Part shown: piece by piece, positions 36,068 to 46,959 of the stretch | Numbering within the stretch: position 1 is the first letter of the stretch | Layout: each line of letters starts with the position of its first letter | Source: Isoetes taiwanensis | Taxonomy: Eukaryota > Streptophyta > Lycopodiopsida > Isoetales > Isoetaceae | Assembly: GCA_021234155.1 (NCBI GenBank) | Contig: JAJEKV010000034.1 | Location: 4,379,781 to 4,443,780 of the forward strand | DNA length: 64,000 bases | Direction: 5' to 3' | Translations under genes and position numbers: made by a program | Notes under the pieces: generated by a model | Told to the model about the DNA's origin: nothing | Seen by the model: only the letters and a program-made list of their open reading frames with translations | Databases searched by the model: none

Positions 36068-36136
36068 GGAATCTTTCAAAGATTCCTTTTAAAGTGCGTT
36101 TGGAGCAAATTAGTGCGTTTCATTTTAAACTTTGTT
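36068..36136 (-). repeat. Right terminus of the 6.6-kb element, direct-box type
   Basis: Read inwards from 36136: AACAAAG, then AAACGCACT, an 11-base spacer, and AAACGCACTT again in the same orientation. GGAATCTTT-C-AAAGATTCC, a perfect 9-bp inverted repeat with one central base, lies at 36069-36087. Confidence 0.7.
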
Positions 36137-36237
36137 CCTAGTAAAAAGCGTACAAAAACACAAACCCCTATTATTGTGCTATATATTTATGTTAAGTAGC
36201 TGTTTATTATAATTTACTACATGAAAATTTCTTTAAT

Positions 36238-36305
36238 TCCTAGCTTGTTCAGCTAGATCCATTGTAATGTTCTTAGCTTGTTCAATTAAATCCAATATAA
36301 TGTCC
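36238..36305. repeat. Imperfect tandem duplication
   Basis: CTAGCTTGTTCAGCTAGATCC, followed by ATTGTAATGT, is repeated as TTAGCTTGTTCAATTAAATCC, then AATATAATGT. Two units of about 34 bp. Confidence 0.6.
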
Positions 36306-36499
36306 AATCTGTATAAATTCCCAATTAGGGAGCTAACTTTTTGATCGCTTAAACACGCAATTAGACTAATCCTTCTAATTTCGGGCTTCGCCTATATGTT
36401 AGAATTGCTAGGACTACTTGAAGTATCAATCAGACAAGTAGTTTGAAAACATGCGGAGTTGAACTCCGCGCCATTGCCTTGTGTTTTGTACCCGTGGAT

Positions 36500-36920
36500 A
36501 GATGGGCACTATAGTTGACCACTATGGAATTCCCACTATTGTTTGTCCTGTCTTTTACAGTCAATGGGTTTTGGGCCTGGATGGGGATCGCCATTACCAA
36601 TGGCTTTATCACCGTGATGTCACCGCTGATGGACGTTCTTTTTATTTAACCCTCCACGCGCCCCCCCTCTTTTTCCCTTTTCCCTGCATCCGACGAGATT
36701 CAATGGGTTTTGAGCCTGGGTAGGGATCACCCATTAGCAATAACTTGACCACTAAGCTATCACTGCGATGAGCTTTCTTTTCATTATCCCTCCTCACCCT
36801 CCGAGATTTTTTTCTTCTTCTTTTTGTGCATTCGATGATAGTCAGTGAGTTTTGGGGCTGGATGGGGGTCGCCCATTACCATTAGCTTGACCACTAGGCT
36901 GCCATTGCGATAGTTATTTT
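36500..36920 (-). repeat. Tandem tRNA-derived (SINE-like) units
   Basis: Three head-to-tail units of about 140-170 bp. On the minus strand, units contain an A-box-like TAGCTTAGTGGTCAAG (about 36763-36748) or CAGCCTAGTGGTCAAG (about 36902-36887) and a B-box-like GGCTCAAAACCCA or GGCCCAAAACCCA about 30 bases later. These fit the tRNA internal promoter boxes TRGCNNARYNGG and GGTTCRANNCC with mismatches. No tRNA fold is intact. The 73-codon plus-strand frame here is a by-product. Confidence 0.5.
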
Positions 36921-37379
36921 TTGGGTCTTGACTTGATTTCTTTTTTCATCGTCACAAAGATGCATGAGGAGAATCCCATGGTAATCAAATAGCACGTCAT
37001 CTATCGTACGGGCTGAAAAGGGATTTTTTTTTTTTTTCTTTTGTTTTTTGTTAACATACCTTATATGAACAACTCCAACTATTTATATGTGATAGTGTCA
37101 TTTGCGAATGAGTGTTAGAGAAGTAATGCGCACCTATGTAGAGAATGGTCGGAGAAATATATTTGTGATAACTGTAAAAGTTGGAGAGTACATACCTTAC
37201 TCGAAACTTAATTTTATCGGCTTTCTTGCATGACCTGTAGAAAATGATTGAGGGAGAACATATATTATCAACTTAGCAATTCTTTATCTTCCCCTTCTTC
37301 CTTTGGGGAACTTGCTAAAAGTCCGCACTGCATACACGCACTCAAAGTCCCCGAGTTACTTGCCTAGTATGTGCCTTGA

Positions 37380-38199
37380 GGATACATTCTCGAAGACCTA
37401 TAGTTCACTTGCATTCAAGCGGGCATATCCTTGATCCTTGCAAATACATGTCCTAAAGCGTTGATATATTGTTGTAAAGTGCTTGTCTGCCGAATGCTTT
37501 TAAGTTGGATCAAGGCATGCTGTTCGTCGTGGTGGGGGGCGTACTTTTGCTTAAAGAATTCGCAAAATTCTGCCCAATTGTTAACTTCCACTCCTCTCAC
37601 CATGAGAAAACCCCACTAAGAATCAGCCACTCCCTCATGAATCGAGAGTAGCATGCAAAGACCCTTTGCTACATCTCCCTAATTGGTGGATCAAAAATAG
37701 GCTTCTAACCAATTAAGCCATTAGTGCCACAGAATTCGGGATGACCCCCTTTTTTCTAGCACCTTAACTTCCTCAAGTGATAAGATTGCTGGAACTTCCA
37801 CTCCTTGAGTGAGATTTACATCCATCATCCTAGATCCAACTCCCCTGAGCTTTGGCTAGTTTCATTTGCATTCGCAACTTGGGTTACGTGAGACGGGTTT
37901 GTTTGGGATAAGGACTTCCCACAGGCTCCTTGAGCCTGGTTAGGGCCCCCATTGACATTGATGTCCCCTGGGCCCTTAACCAATAATCGAGTTATGGTAT
38001 TGAACAATTTCTTCTCTCTCCCCGCTACTTCATTAGCTTGCTTGGCTATTTGAAGTTGCAGACTCTTGGGCAACTGGTTGATATGCGCTTGCTCAATTTT
38101 ATTTTCTGCAACCTGCCCCATCAATTCGCGAATCCTTGCTTTGGCATAATCTAACTCTTCCTGGAAGTTACAAGGATGTTGCCCTACATGGATCGCCAT
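37380..38199 (-). pseudogene. Ty3-type gag remnant
   Basis: The downstream frame (37603-37415) contains WAEFCEFFKQKYAPHHDE, then QLKSIRQTSTLQQYINAL, matching the capsid-like domain of Ty3 Gag, which has a W..F...F...Y.P pattern followed by a Gln-rich helix. The upstream frame (38199-37825) is helical then Gln/Asn/Ser-rich, as in Gag N-termini. The two are separated by stops. No pol or LTR was recognised nearby, so this is a fragment. Confidence 0.65.
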
Positions 38200-38581
38200 G
38201 GTCGTAGTCTTGATCGACGTTTGGAGATGGCCAGGAGGCAGATTGATGTTGTTTTGGTACCAGGGGAGGCTTCAGTTGCGGAACCCTCGCATGCGAGTGA
38301 CTGATTCTTGTATTTAGTATTGTGATTCCAAGGATGCATGCCTTCTTGTGAAACTCATCTAATTCACTCTTTGGACACAATATAGATCTCCACAAGCTTC
38401 CTGTACTTGCAATTTTATGCTGGTGTGCCCTGCATTGACCAAGTTCATGTGATCTACAAACATCGCAGGTGCAAGTGCAATTCTTCGGATGTTTGGTTCT
38501 CATCCCATCGAGTCCATCCACTAGCATTTGCATCCTCACGTGCTGAATGCAACAGCAACTATTGAAGTCCTTCAATTTCAC
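38168..38581 (-). CDS. Cys/His-rich hypothetical ORF
   Basis: A 137-codon minus-strand frame overlapping the gag remnant start. It has a cluster NCTCTCDVCRSHELGQCRAH that could be a metal-binding knuckle, otherwise no known domain. It may be an upstream part of the gag/element region or chance. Confidence 0.25.
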   Translation of the reverse strand: MKLKDFNSCCCIQHVRMQMLVDGLDGMRTKHPKNCTCTCDVCRSHELGQCRAHQHKIASTGSLWRSILCPKSELDEFHKKACILGITILNTRISHSHARVPQLKPPLVPKQHQSASWPSPNVDQDYDHGDPCRATSL

Positions 38582-38699
38582 AACAAACCAAGGTTTTAGC
38601 TTCTCAAAAGCTCGAGATCTAATCTTAATTTCGGATGTTGGTCCGTAAACCTCTTGAACAATAGCATCTGCATGAAATGAACACTAAACTGTTAGGATG

Positions 38700-39512
38700 T
38701 GTATACCACACAAACCATGCACCATACCATGCCCCACACTCGGCATATTCACTTAACGCAGCACCTTAGTGCTGCAGTACATTACCACACACCACACTAC
38801 ACCCCACCACACACCATACCATTCCACCACACAACGCATAACCAAATGGTGGAGTGTGGAGGGTGGTGGAGTGTGGTGGTGGGGGGGGTGGTGGTGGTGG
38901 ATTGTGGTGGTGGGGGTGGTGGAGTGGTGTGTGTGGTGGTGGTGGTGGGGTGGTGGTGGGGGGGTGATGGGGGGGGGTGTGGTGGTGTGGAGTGTGGTGG
39001 TGGGGGGTGGTGGTGGGGGGGTGGTGGTGGAGGTGGTGGAGGGTGTGTGGGGGTGGTGGGGGTGGTGGCTGTGGGTGTGTGTAGTGGTGTGGGGGCTATG
39101 ATGTGGTGGGTGGAGTGTGGTGGTGGGGTGGGTGGTGGTGGTGTGTGGTGGAGTGTGGTGGTGGTGGGGAGTGTGGTGGGGGTGTAGTGGTGGTGGTGTG
39201 GTGGTGTTGTGGATTGTGGTGTGATGTGGTGGTGGTGGAGTGTGGTGGTGGTGGTGGAGGGGTGTGGCGGGATGGATGTGTGTGCATGTGGTGGTAATGT
39301 GGTGGTCGAAGATGTGGTGGTAGTCTGGTGGTGGTGGGATAGATGGGGTGGTGGGGTGAGGGGGAGAATAAATAAAATTGAATCCACACATATCATACAT
39401 TAACATGCACACACCCACATGACACCATGGACATAACGCAAACCCACACCACACCACACCACACCACACCACACCACACCACACCACACCACACACACAT
39501 CACATCACATCA
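38700..39512. repeat. Strand-asymmetric GT-rich block flanked by CA-rich arms
   Basis: From about 38848 to 39366 the plus strand is almost purely G and T (GTGGTGGTGGGGTGG-type units). Before it (38704-38834) and after it (39405-39512) the plus strand is CA-rich (ACCACACCACACC). The arms can therefore pair with the centre, and the centre has very many G-runs. Long frames on both strands (Val/Gly/Trp-rich on plus, His/Pro/Thr-rich on minus) are low-complexity artefacts. Confidence 0.85.
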
Positions 39513-39519
39513 CTTTTAT

Positions 39520-41860
39520 CCTATTTCACCCCGACATAAGAAATCTACCTAGCCCTGCTCTCATAAACACTTCTGAAATTCAGACACCCCGATAATAATT
39601 ACATTCCTCTTCTAATCATTAGAAAAGGATCCGGGTCCTAAATCCTGTCCTACGCCCCGATTTTTCTCAAGGCTTCATTCCCAATTGCGCCAATTCGAAC
39701 AAGTTCATTCCGCAACATGGTAGGAGGGATGTTCGAGATCACTACGGCTATTGTAGGGTGAACGAGGAGGGCATTCGCACATGTTGAACAGGGCTCGCGG
39801 ATCAATCTCAAGGTGGATATGCCTAAATCCACCTTCTTTTGCTGATTTCAATCAAACCTAAAGGCATACAACAGACTGGATGCTGGGCCTTCAATGGCTA
39901 TGCTTGGAGTCAGATTGACAGGAAGAGAGCTCTTAGACAAGGTCCATCAGCTTATGTTACATGCTGCTGCAAGGGCAGCTGGTATATTTGTTCTCTGGCA
40001 CTTGTCCGCCTCGACTGACAATAACCGGTTTTACATCGCAGAATTGCGTACTTACCACCCGTGGGATGCAGGAAGCACCGCAAACTTCATCCCTTAAATT
40101 TGGATGATCTGCAGAAAGCTTAGATGCTTTAGTGCGAAAAACAATAATTTTGATGCACCAGTTCTCGAGCCAGTATACCAAAGATTTCCTCGTTGCTTAG
40201 ATCATGCATGTAAATTTAGTTCTGCACAAAGCTTAATGGAAAGCCAAATTTTGTAAAACCAAATTTTGTAAGATCCTTTTTTAATATATCATACTTTCCA
40301 ACAGAGTCGTGGCTTGAATCCGACAAAAAATTGTCTTTATTCAACAAAAATTTGTATCTCGTGATCGCTTAGTTATAGCTCAAATATTTTTAGACCAGAC
40401 ACACACACCCAAAGAAAGGAGTACTCAATTCTGTCATGTTCTAATAATATTCCAAACATTAAATATTGCATTTCAGACTAGAGTCAACTACACACAATAA
40501 TTCACATGCCGCATACAAGATACCACAATCACTGCATAAAACACAATAACCACCACATGCACCATCACACTAAGCACCATAACTAAGAAAAACGGAATAA
40601 CAGAAATAAACTAACCCTGTGATTCCTCCATAGTGGGCAGCATGTTCTTCTCTTTACATTTCTCTCCAATCTTCTAGTTCTAACATCCTTTGTATTAGGG
40701 AGACACTCTTTTCTATATGTTCATCCGAAATTGCATCGAATCTTTTAGCCCTCTCTTGTAAGAAACCCATTTCCCACCATTGTAATCAATCTCTTCCCTC
40801 TTTTCTTTGCCTTTGCGTGTTTCTTTGGGTGAACACCTAATACCTTTCCAAGATCTCGCCGGCTGATTTTGTCACTTGTTTCGTACCGGTGACGGTGGTA
40901 CGATATTGCAAGGCAGCCTATTCTTACGCTAGGCGCCATTGCTGGTAGAGAGTTTGATACCGCATGGAGTCCCGTGGCTCCTTATAACGATGCTCTTGGC
41001 TTCCAAATCCTTTAATTCTTCACCTATGAATTTTTCCAATGTTTTATCCTCAAAAAATCAAGTAAAATTTCTTTCTTCGTTTATCCTCCATTCTTTGGTC
41101 CGCTTATGGAAAGACGCTAGCAAATTAAGGACAATACGCAAGCATCGCTTGCACTTCTTGATGAACCTGGATCCTTCCCGCCAATTCTAAGCTCCAATTT
41201 TTCTCTTCTTCTTTTCCTCCACGCCTTTTCTTCAACATTTCTTGTTCCTTGGTTCTTCTTCGCTTTCTCCCCGCCCTGAATGCCTGTTTGTGTACGATTA
41301 CCTCATTGACATCCATATCCACAATGGATTGGAGCTCATGAGTTGGGAGGGAGCCAAAGAACGAGACGTAGGCAAAGAAATTGTGAAGGGGCCAAAGAAT
41401 AGGAATTTGAATTTGAATTTGAATTTTAGTTTTGAAATTAGAATTTCCCCACAAATTGAAAGACTCTATTCTTAAATACCGGCAAAATGAGCGGTGCCAT
41501 AATTATACTTTCATACCACAAAAGTTGTGGATGCAACGCCACATTTTGGGGACAGGGGGGGAATTAATTGGAACACCACAAATGGTTTTTAACCCCTATA
41601 CAAGTTCATTTGACTTTCTCGCTTGATTACCTATTCGAAGTTACCATTAATCCTCTTTTGCAGCTTGCTTCATCCCGCGCGGAGTTGGCGTTTGTTTGTT
41701 CCATTGCTTCATTCACTCTTTGTCTCATTACTGCTAGTCGCTCGGCTGCTCTTGGCTTCTAGTTGAGTTCTCATTATTGCCTCTATCTAACCTTTCATTC
41801 CTAGTCCGTTGGTCTCTTTACCCACTCCATCGGTTCCATTTTGCTCACTCTAATTTAACT
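39520..41860. other. No recognisable gene
   Basis: Several 60-110-codon frames on both strands, none with a domain I know. A minus-strand frame at 41125-41454 is Lys/Glu/Arg-rich (KRRRTKEQEMLKKRRGGKEEE) and partly derives from a (GAATTT)n tract at 41401-41425. A frame at 40745-40939 is also basic. They may be decayed element proteins. Confidence 0.35.
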
Positions 41861-41864
41861 ATAT

Positions 41865-41940
41865 AACAAAGTTGCGTATTAAACGGGAGCAAATCATCGA
41901 AACGAGAGCGAAAGGAATATTCCTCAAAGATTCCTTTTTT
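41865..41940 (+). repeat. Left terminus of the 8.45-kb element, direct-box type
   Basis: The tip AACAAAG is followed 16 bases in by AAACGGGAGC and, 9 bases later, AAACGAGAGC in the same orientation. Then comes GGAATATTCCTC and AAAGATTCC. The ATAT before the tip is the putative target duplication. Confidence 0.75.
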
Positions 41941-42240
41941 TTTACAAAAAGGGGGTAAAACGAGGTTAAAAAAAAAAGGATACATGAAAATCTATTTTGA
42001 CCCCCCCCCCAAAGTGACTAAATTTTTTGTGCAACGAAAGAATTGACTTTTTTAAAGTGTCACTTTTCGTAGCAAATAGAATGTCCTTGAAGTATATTTT
42101 ACGAGAGAAACTCTAATTTCAGAGGATAAAATATTTAACAAAACATTGAAGTAAGTCCGTAACTGAAACTGTAGTATTCTCAAAATTTGAAGATAGAATC
42201 TTCATATTCACATGCAAAATTTACAGTCTTTTTCTAAGAC

Positions 42241-45200
42241 TCAGTTATGTACAAAAGTGTGAGGAGTGATGAGAGAGGGATCCAGGACGTCATCATGTTC
42301 ATTTATGCCATCATCATCACCTTCACTTCTTTCACTGTCACTAGAGGAAGTGCTTGAGTTATCTTCCTCATCACTATCAACAGATGGTGAAGCATTGCCA
42401 CCACCTTCTTCATCCTCTTCTTCAGAATTACAAGCTTTTTAAGCAAATTGATAGTCCTCCTCATGTAGACGATTGTCGATTTCAATTTAAAATCATAGCA
42501 CAATATAGTCACGCCATTAAGGATCAGCCATCCCTACAACCCACCTTCTTGACTTTCTCCCTTTTCCTTGGCTTCTCATTTCTAACTCATATCTACCTTC
42601 AAAAGCATTTTCTCGAAATGTGTTGCAAGCCAATGAATCTTGAGTTTAGTGACTAAGCCTTCCTCCTTGACTGTGTCAAGCACTTTTGCTATCCGTAAAG
42701 GTCGACCTTTGTCATCCTCCCTCGCTTGGAAGAGCAATAAGCATACCCTTGGTAATTTCGTGGATATTACCTTGAGGCTCATTCCCGCTGCCTTGTCCGA
42801 GGTACATGACTCGATCCTCGTCTTCTTCTACCGCAGTGCTAATGTAGCATTGCTTGACCCGCTTTGGTGTCGGGTTGATAGAAGGTGTTAGGCCATTGAA
42901 ATGGTTCTTGTAACCGCCTTTAGAGCTATATTTTTCACAACAATTTTCTGCTCGAGAAAGAAATTACTCCACCACATCCCATCTTCTTCTAAGAAGTACT
43001 TAAAGCCCTCGAGGAAATTCCATTTTCAATGGCTTTTAAGGATGACTCGGGTACTTTTCTTCCGCTTGGACTCCTTAGGATTTTTGAGAGGAAGTTGCTC
43101 AAAGACGCTCTATGAAGGAAGTGTCCGAATATATTTAAGGAAGCGTGAGTCCCTCCGGGTGGACTCCAAATTTTAGTTGTGGTATACTTCTTCCCTCAGA
43201 AGAAACTTTGGCCAGCCTTCAAGTAGAACTTGATGTGATGTTGAAAGGTGAGATCATTCAATTTGTTCACAAATTTTGTTCTCTCGTCCGAACGCTGAGA
43301 GAAAATAAACTCTCTCAAATCAGCAAGCCTCTTTAAGGAGATCGATCAATCGGAGTGGGAGTGTAAGAATCTTCAATAATTCGAACTAAAGTAGGAAGAG
43401 AGAAAGCCTTCTTCCTTCCTCGAGGCGCACGTAAAAATCTGTGAACATTTGGTCAATTTGATCATGAGTGTGGCCTACAAGTAAGAAACCCAGCTTCACT
43501 TTTCTAAAGATCCCTAGCTCCACTAACATGGCACAAGACGCAAAAGAGTGTTTGGTTCTTGTTCTCCCTTGTAGTATTGTCAAGTTGTAGGTAAAGCACC
43601 GGGTGGTAATTGCTCTTGCTCGCATTGTGACCTTGTTAAGAATTGTAATTGTGAGGTTCGGGTCACCATGCAAGTTTGATACGCCAAAAATACTTTGCAC
43701 TTTAGACTTCCTTTGAAGACCATAGCTCCTACAAGGTGGACCTTAACAAAACATTCCTCCGCACATCTTTAGGAATGTTCAAGAAATGCGGTAGAGTAGT
43801 TTTTTTTGGTCCATTCCATCAATCACAACAGTATATATTGCGCGGGACGCTCAAGAGCTTTTTTTCCGTGGTTTGGCAAGCTTTCTTCTCTCTCACGCTT
43901 GTTGTTCACGATGTCCGGCAAGGTTCTCATTTACAATATCCGTAGAAGAAATCAGGTCAAAGCATTTTCTTTAAAACAAGTAAGAGATTAGAAAACATGA
44001 GCTTACTTCTTTCGACCTCTGCCTTTGCGCTCGTTGACTCTTTAATTCTCGACACCTTGAGCAAACAGACATTCTATGTCTCCTGGGAATTTTCACTAAA
44101 CCGAATTCACTTTTCCACAGTCTTGTGAAGTGTGAGTAAGAGATGTGCTGAAGCTGGGTGCAAGTCTCTTTGTACTCATTAAAAACATCTTTTTTGGTGA
44201 TGTTATCAGTTAAATGATACATGTTATCGTTAGGCGCCTTCTCACATGTTTCTCTAAAATATTTCTCCATCCATGACACAGCAGCAAGGGCATGCATGGT
44301 TACAACTCTTCTTGGTCCACAATGATCATCAATTGCTGGATTTTTGTCCAGTCTTTTGTGTATTCTAGATATTCTAGTGGATCCTAAACGGTGGACAACC
44401 ATAAAGCATTTCTGGCAAACTTCTTGACGGTTAATGTAGTGCAAGAAGGTGTTGCGGTCTGGTCTTACATGATAGGCCAAGTAGGCATTCCGTCACCAAT
44501 GTCATTGAACTCAGAAGTTGTCTCTAATTGCTCGTAATTTAGCCATGTTAAATTTGTTGATGCAACCCAATGAGCAGCATTTACTTCTTAAAAGTCTTCT
44601 CATTTTATGCTCGTCCATAAGGTTTCTTCTTCTTACAGAGGAGCATGCTCTCAAACCATAATCCACCTTGAATTTCTTGGTGGACTGGCTAGAGAATGTG
44701 TAATCTCGGTGCACTTCGTTGGTGTCTTCATCTTCTGAAGAGAGTTCTACTCTGGGGGTGACCTCCTCTACCCTTAGTGGTGTGCTTGTAGAGGAGAACA
44801 AACCACGGAAGTCAGCATCTCTGATAAGGCGGAGGTGCAGTGTTGAATGAAGGAGATGGGCCACCATATGAAGGAGATGGACCAGCAAATGTTGTTGCAG
44901 CTTCTTCACAAGGAGTTCGCTCAAACATGTCTCTTAGAGCAGACCAAAATTCCGCAAACCCATGTGTCACCACGCTTGTGTGAAGAGGAGTGGATGATGC
45001 AGGTCGCCTTCATTTGTAGTGAAGTCTTGTGGGAGAAGTCAGGAGAATCTCGCAGCCTTCTTAACGTCTTGTATTCCTTTGTTTGTGGAAGTGAAGATGG
45101 AGAAACTACAAATGGTCGAGGTAGTCCTGCTTCAAAAATTTTCCGAGGTCGAAAGTGTTTGTGGTGTCTCCGGGATGGTACAAATGGTGGTGGAAGATTG

Positions 45201-45397
45201 CTACGCGGCAACATGTGAGGGTTGGAAAGGTGGTGGCAGCCGGTTTCCACCGGACTTGGAGAGGGTTGGAAAGGTGGTGGCAGCCTACTAGTTACCGGAC
45301 TCCTGAGTGTCTTCGAAAGCAACAAAGACCTTGTCGAGGTAGGTGTTAGAGAAGCCGCCCGCCTTGTGTTCCATCCGAGGTAGAGGTACTTGGGCAA
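42241..45397 (-). pseudogene. DUF7869-type protein (presumed transposase), decayed
   Basis: Minus-strand blocks in order: a Pro/Ser/Arg-rich N-terminus (45397-44921); acidic and Cys segments ending CCSLGCINKFNMAKLRA (44924-44511); a block with VCQKCFMVVHRLGSTRISRI, then YSHFTRLWKSEFGLVKIPRR and CSRCREL (44480-43990); a putative intron; NLAGHREQQ and VVIDGMDQ (near 43820); CAMLVELGIFRKVKLGFLLV, then VGHTHDQIDQM (near 43480-43445); a Lys-rich region; GRPLRIAKVLD; and an acidic tail ending at 42241 (EHDDVLDPSL). IDGMDQ plus LVGHTHDQIDQMF is the hallmark of the DUF7869 family found in many eukaryotic repeats. At least four frameshifts or stops interrupt it. A transposase role is inferred from its position inside a TIR element. 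Confidence 0.75.
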
Positions 45398-45571
45398 ACA
45401 AATGGTGGTGGAAGTTTGTTCACGAACCGTTAACCATGTTAAACAACCGCAAAAAATTGTGGACGTGTTAGTAACTCACAAGTCGATTGAGTAATGATAT
45501 TTGAGAATACAAATGCTATTCCTAATACTAATTTTGTGTGCAAAGATTTGTCGTGTGTGCACAGATGCTAT

Positions 45572-46200
45572 TCCAGAATACACTTTGCCAGAGTGTTTGG
45601 ACAAGACGTATTCCGCATCACATAGAAAAGCACAACTGACAGTTGCCTACCTTTAAAAAGGAAAATTGAGCCTCGGGCCATGTATTCCGCCCCCGAGATT
45701 TAGTCGCCAGCCGAGCCTTCGATCTACATCGATTTGTCAGATTCCGCTTTACATAGCTTAAAAATAATGGACAGTAAGCAATTAAAGTACAAGACGTCGT
45801 TCGTGTGTTTCCCCGATTTGCTTTTTAGAACCCGTGAGTGTATTCCGTATCACACTTTGAGCTTCGCTTAAAGCAAAGTGTATTCCTGAATACACTTTGC
45901 CCTTCGGGCCGAAGAGCAAAGTGTATTCCTAATACACTTTACCCCCCGATCGAAGTGCAAAGTGTATTCCGGAATACACTTTGCCCTTCATGCGAAATGC
46001 AATGTGTATTCCGGAATACACTTGGCCCTTCCAAGTGTATTCCGGAATACACATTGCATTTCGCATGAAGGGCAAAGTGTATTCCAGAATACACTTTGCC
46101 CTTCGAAAGGGCAAAGTGTATTCCGCTATTCCACTGAAGGGCAGGAATACACTTTGCTCTTCGACTGAAGGGCAAAGTGTATTCCGGAATACACTTGGCT
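45572..46200. repeat. Palindrome array 1, GTGTATTCCGGAATACAC
   Basis: At least ten copies of AGTGTATTCC(G)GAATACACT or near variants lie at about 45572, 45876, 45927, 45960, 46002, 46033, 46074, 46112 and 46175, joined by GGGCAAAG and CTTTGCCC linkers. Centred near 46030, about 65 bases on each side are nearly exact reverse complements, including CCCTTCATGCGAAATGCAAT. The array sits in the gap between the two divergent genes. ORFs rich in VYSGIHFAL/ECIPEYT words here are repeat translations. Confidence 0.85.
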
Positions 46201-46959
46201 TGTCTTCTTGAAAACACTAGTTTTGTTGCACCTAAACTCACCACTTTTTAGCGGAAACAGACTCGTTTCATGTTAAATATACCACTTTTTAGTCCAATTA
46301 AGGCATAAAAAAATGTGTTGTAGCGACATTATTTAGGCTTGTTTTTCTGTTTTTTGGTGGCGTTTAGGGCAAAAGATTAGTAAATCTTATTCTGGAATAC
46401 ACTTTCGTCCCCATTTCCCTGCCTTAACATTGTTGTTTTAAACGCTTCAAAGAAAGGGAGGAAGGAAGCAAGAAAGCACCAAAGAAAACTCGAAGGTGAG
46501 GCTTCCACACCCCCCGTAAAAAACAAATGGACACCTGACGCGCTTCGCAATATATACCTAAAACTTTCAAACGCAGCGGTACATAACCGTGGGTGCGGAT
46601 TTAAAATACAAAGACAATCGACGCTTCAGACGCCCCCAAAAAAGTGCCGGGAACAAAAGGTACGCCGACACCGAAGTTCGTTAACCTCGACAATAAAAGA
46701 GGTCTCGAGGTTGCCTGGACAAGGAGGTCAGCGGGAGGCTATCCTTCAAAACCTCCCAAGGCTTCATTGTTGTAGATCTCGTATTCTTTCTCAATTGTCG
46801 GGCAGCAACCACCGCACTTTATAAATTCTTTTTTCACTACCGGACCAAACGAAGCCTCCGCTCACTAATCGCACAGGTTTGTTCGAGTACAAGCGAGACT
46901 TTCCGCGCCGCTGAGTCCGAAAGTGCTCGATGCGTGCAGATCGTGATCATCACCTTCGC

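Larger units (their letters stand above)
29552..36136. mobile_element. Non-autonomous TIR transposon carrying an HMA1 fragment (6.6 kb)
   Basis: The left end reads AACAATG, then AAACGCACTT (29569-29578), AAGTGCGTTT (29586-29595) and GAAAGATTCC. The right end, read inwards on the minus strand, is AACAAAG, then AAACGCACT (36120-36112), AAACGCACTT (36101-36092) and later AAAGATTCC/GGAATCTTT. Flanking bases are CTTA on the left and CCTA on the right, suggesting a 4-bp target duplication with one change. There is no transposase inside. Contents are a broken HMA1 fragment, a long GGAATCTT minisatellite and a palindrome array. End structure relates it to the 41865-50313 element. Confidence 0.65.

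Noticed and set aside
36502-36723. 73-codon protein
   Set aside because: The frame falls within tandem tRNA-derived repeats and is not kept in the other units.
38699-39496. Long ORFs on both strands, up to 247 codons
   Set aside because: They translate a GT/CA repeat. All frames of such sequence are open and the products are only V/G/W or H/P/T runs.
42354-43336. Plus-strand ORFs within the DUF7869 region
   Set aside because: They are antisense to the minus-strand protein, whose motifs and acidic tail are the meaningful reading.
45572-46200. CRISPR-like array
   Set aside because: Repeats are palindromic and irregularly spaced, spacers are repetitive linkers, there are no cas genes, and the context is eukaryotic.
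45838-46244. ORFs with repeated VYSGIHFAL or CIPEYT words
   Set aside because: They are translations of the GTGTATTCCGGAATACAC palindrome array in several frames and both strands.
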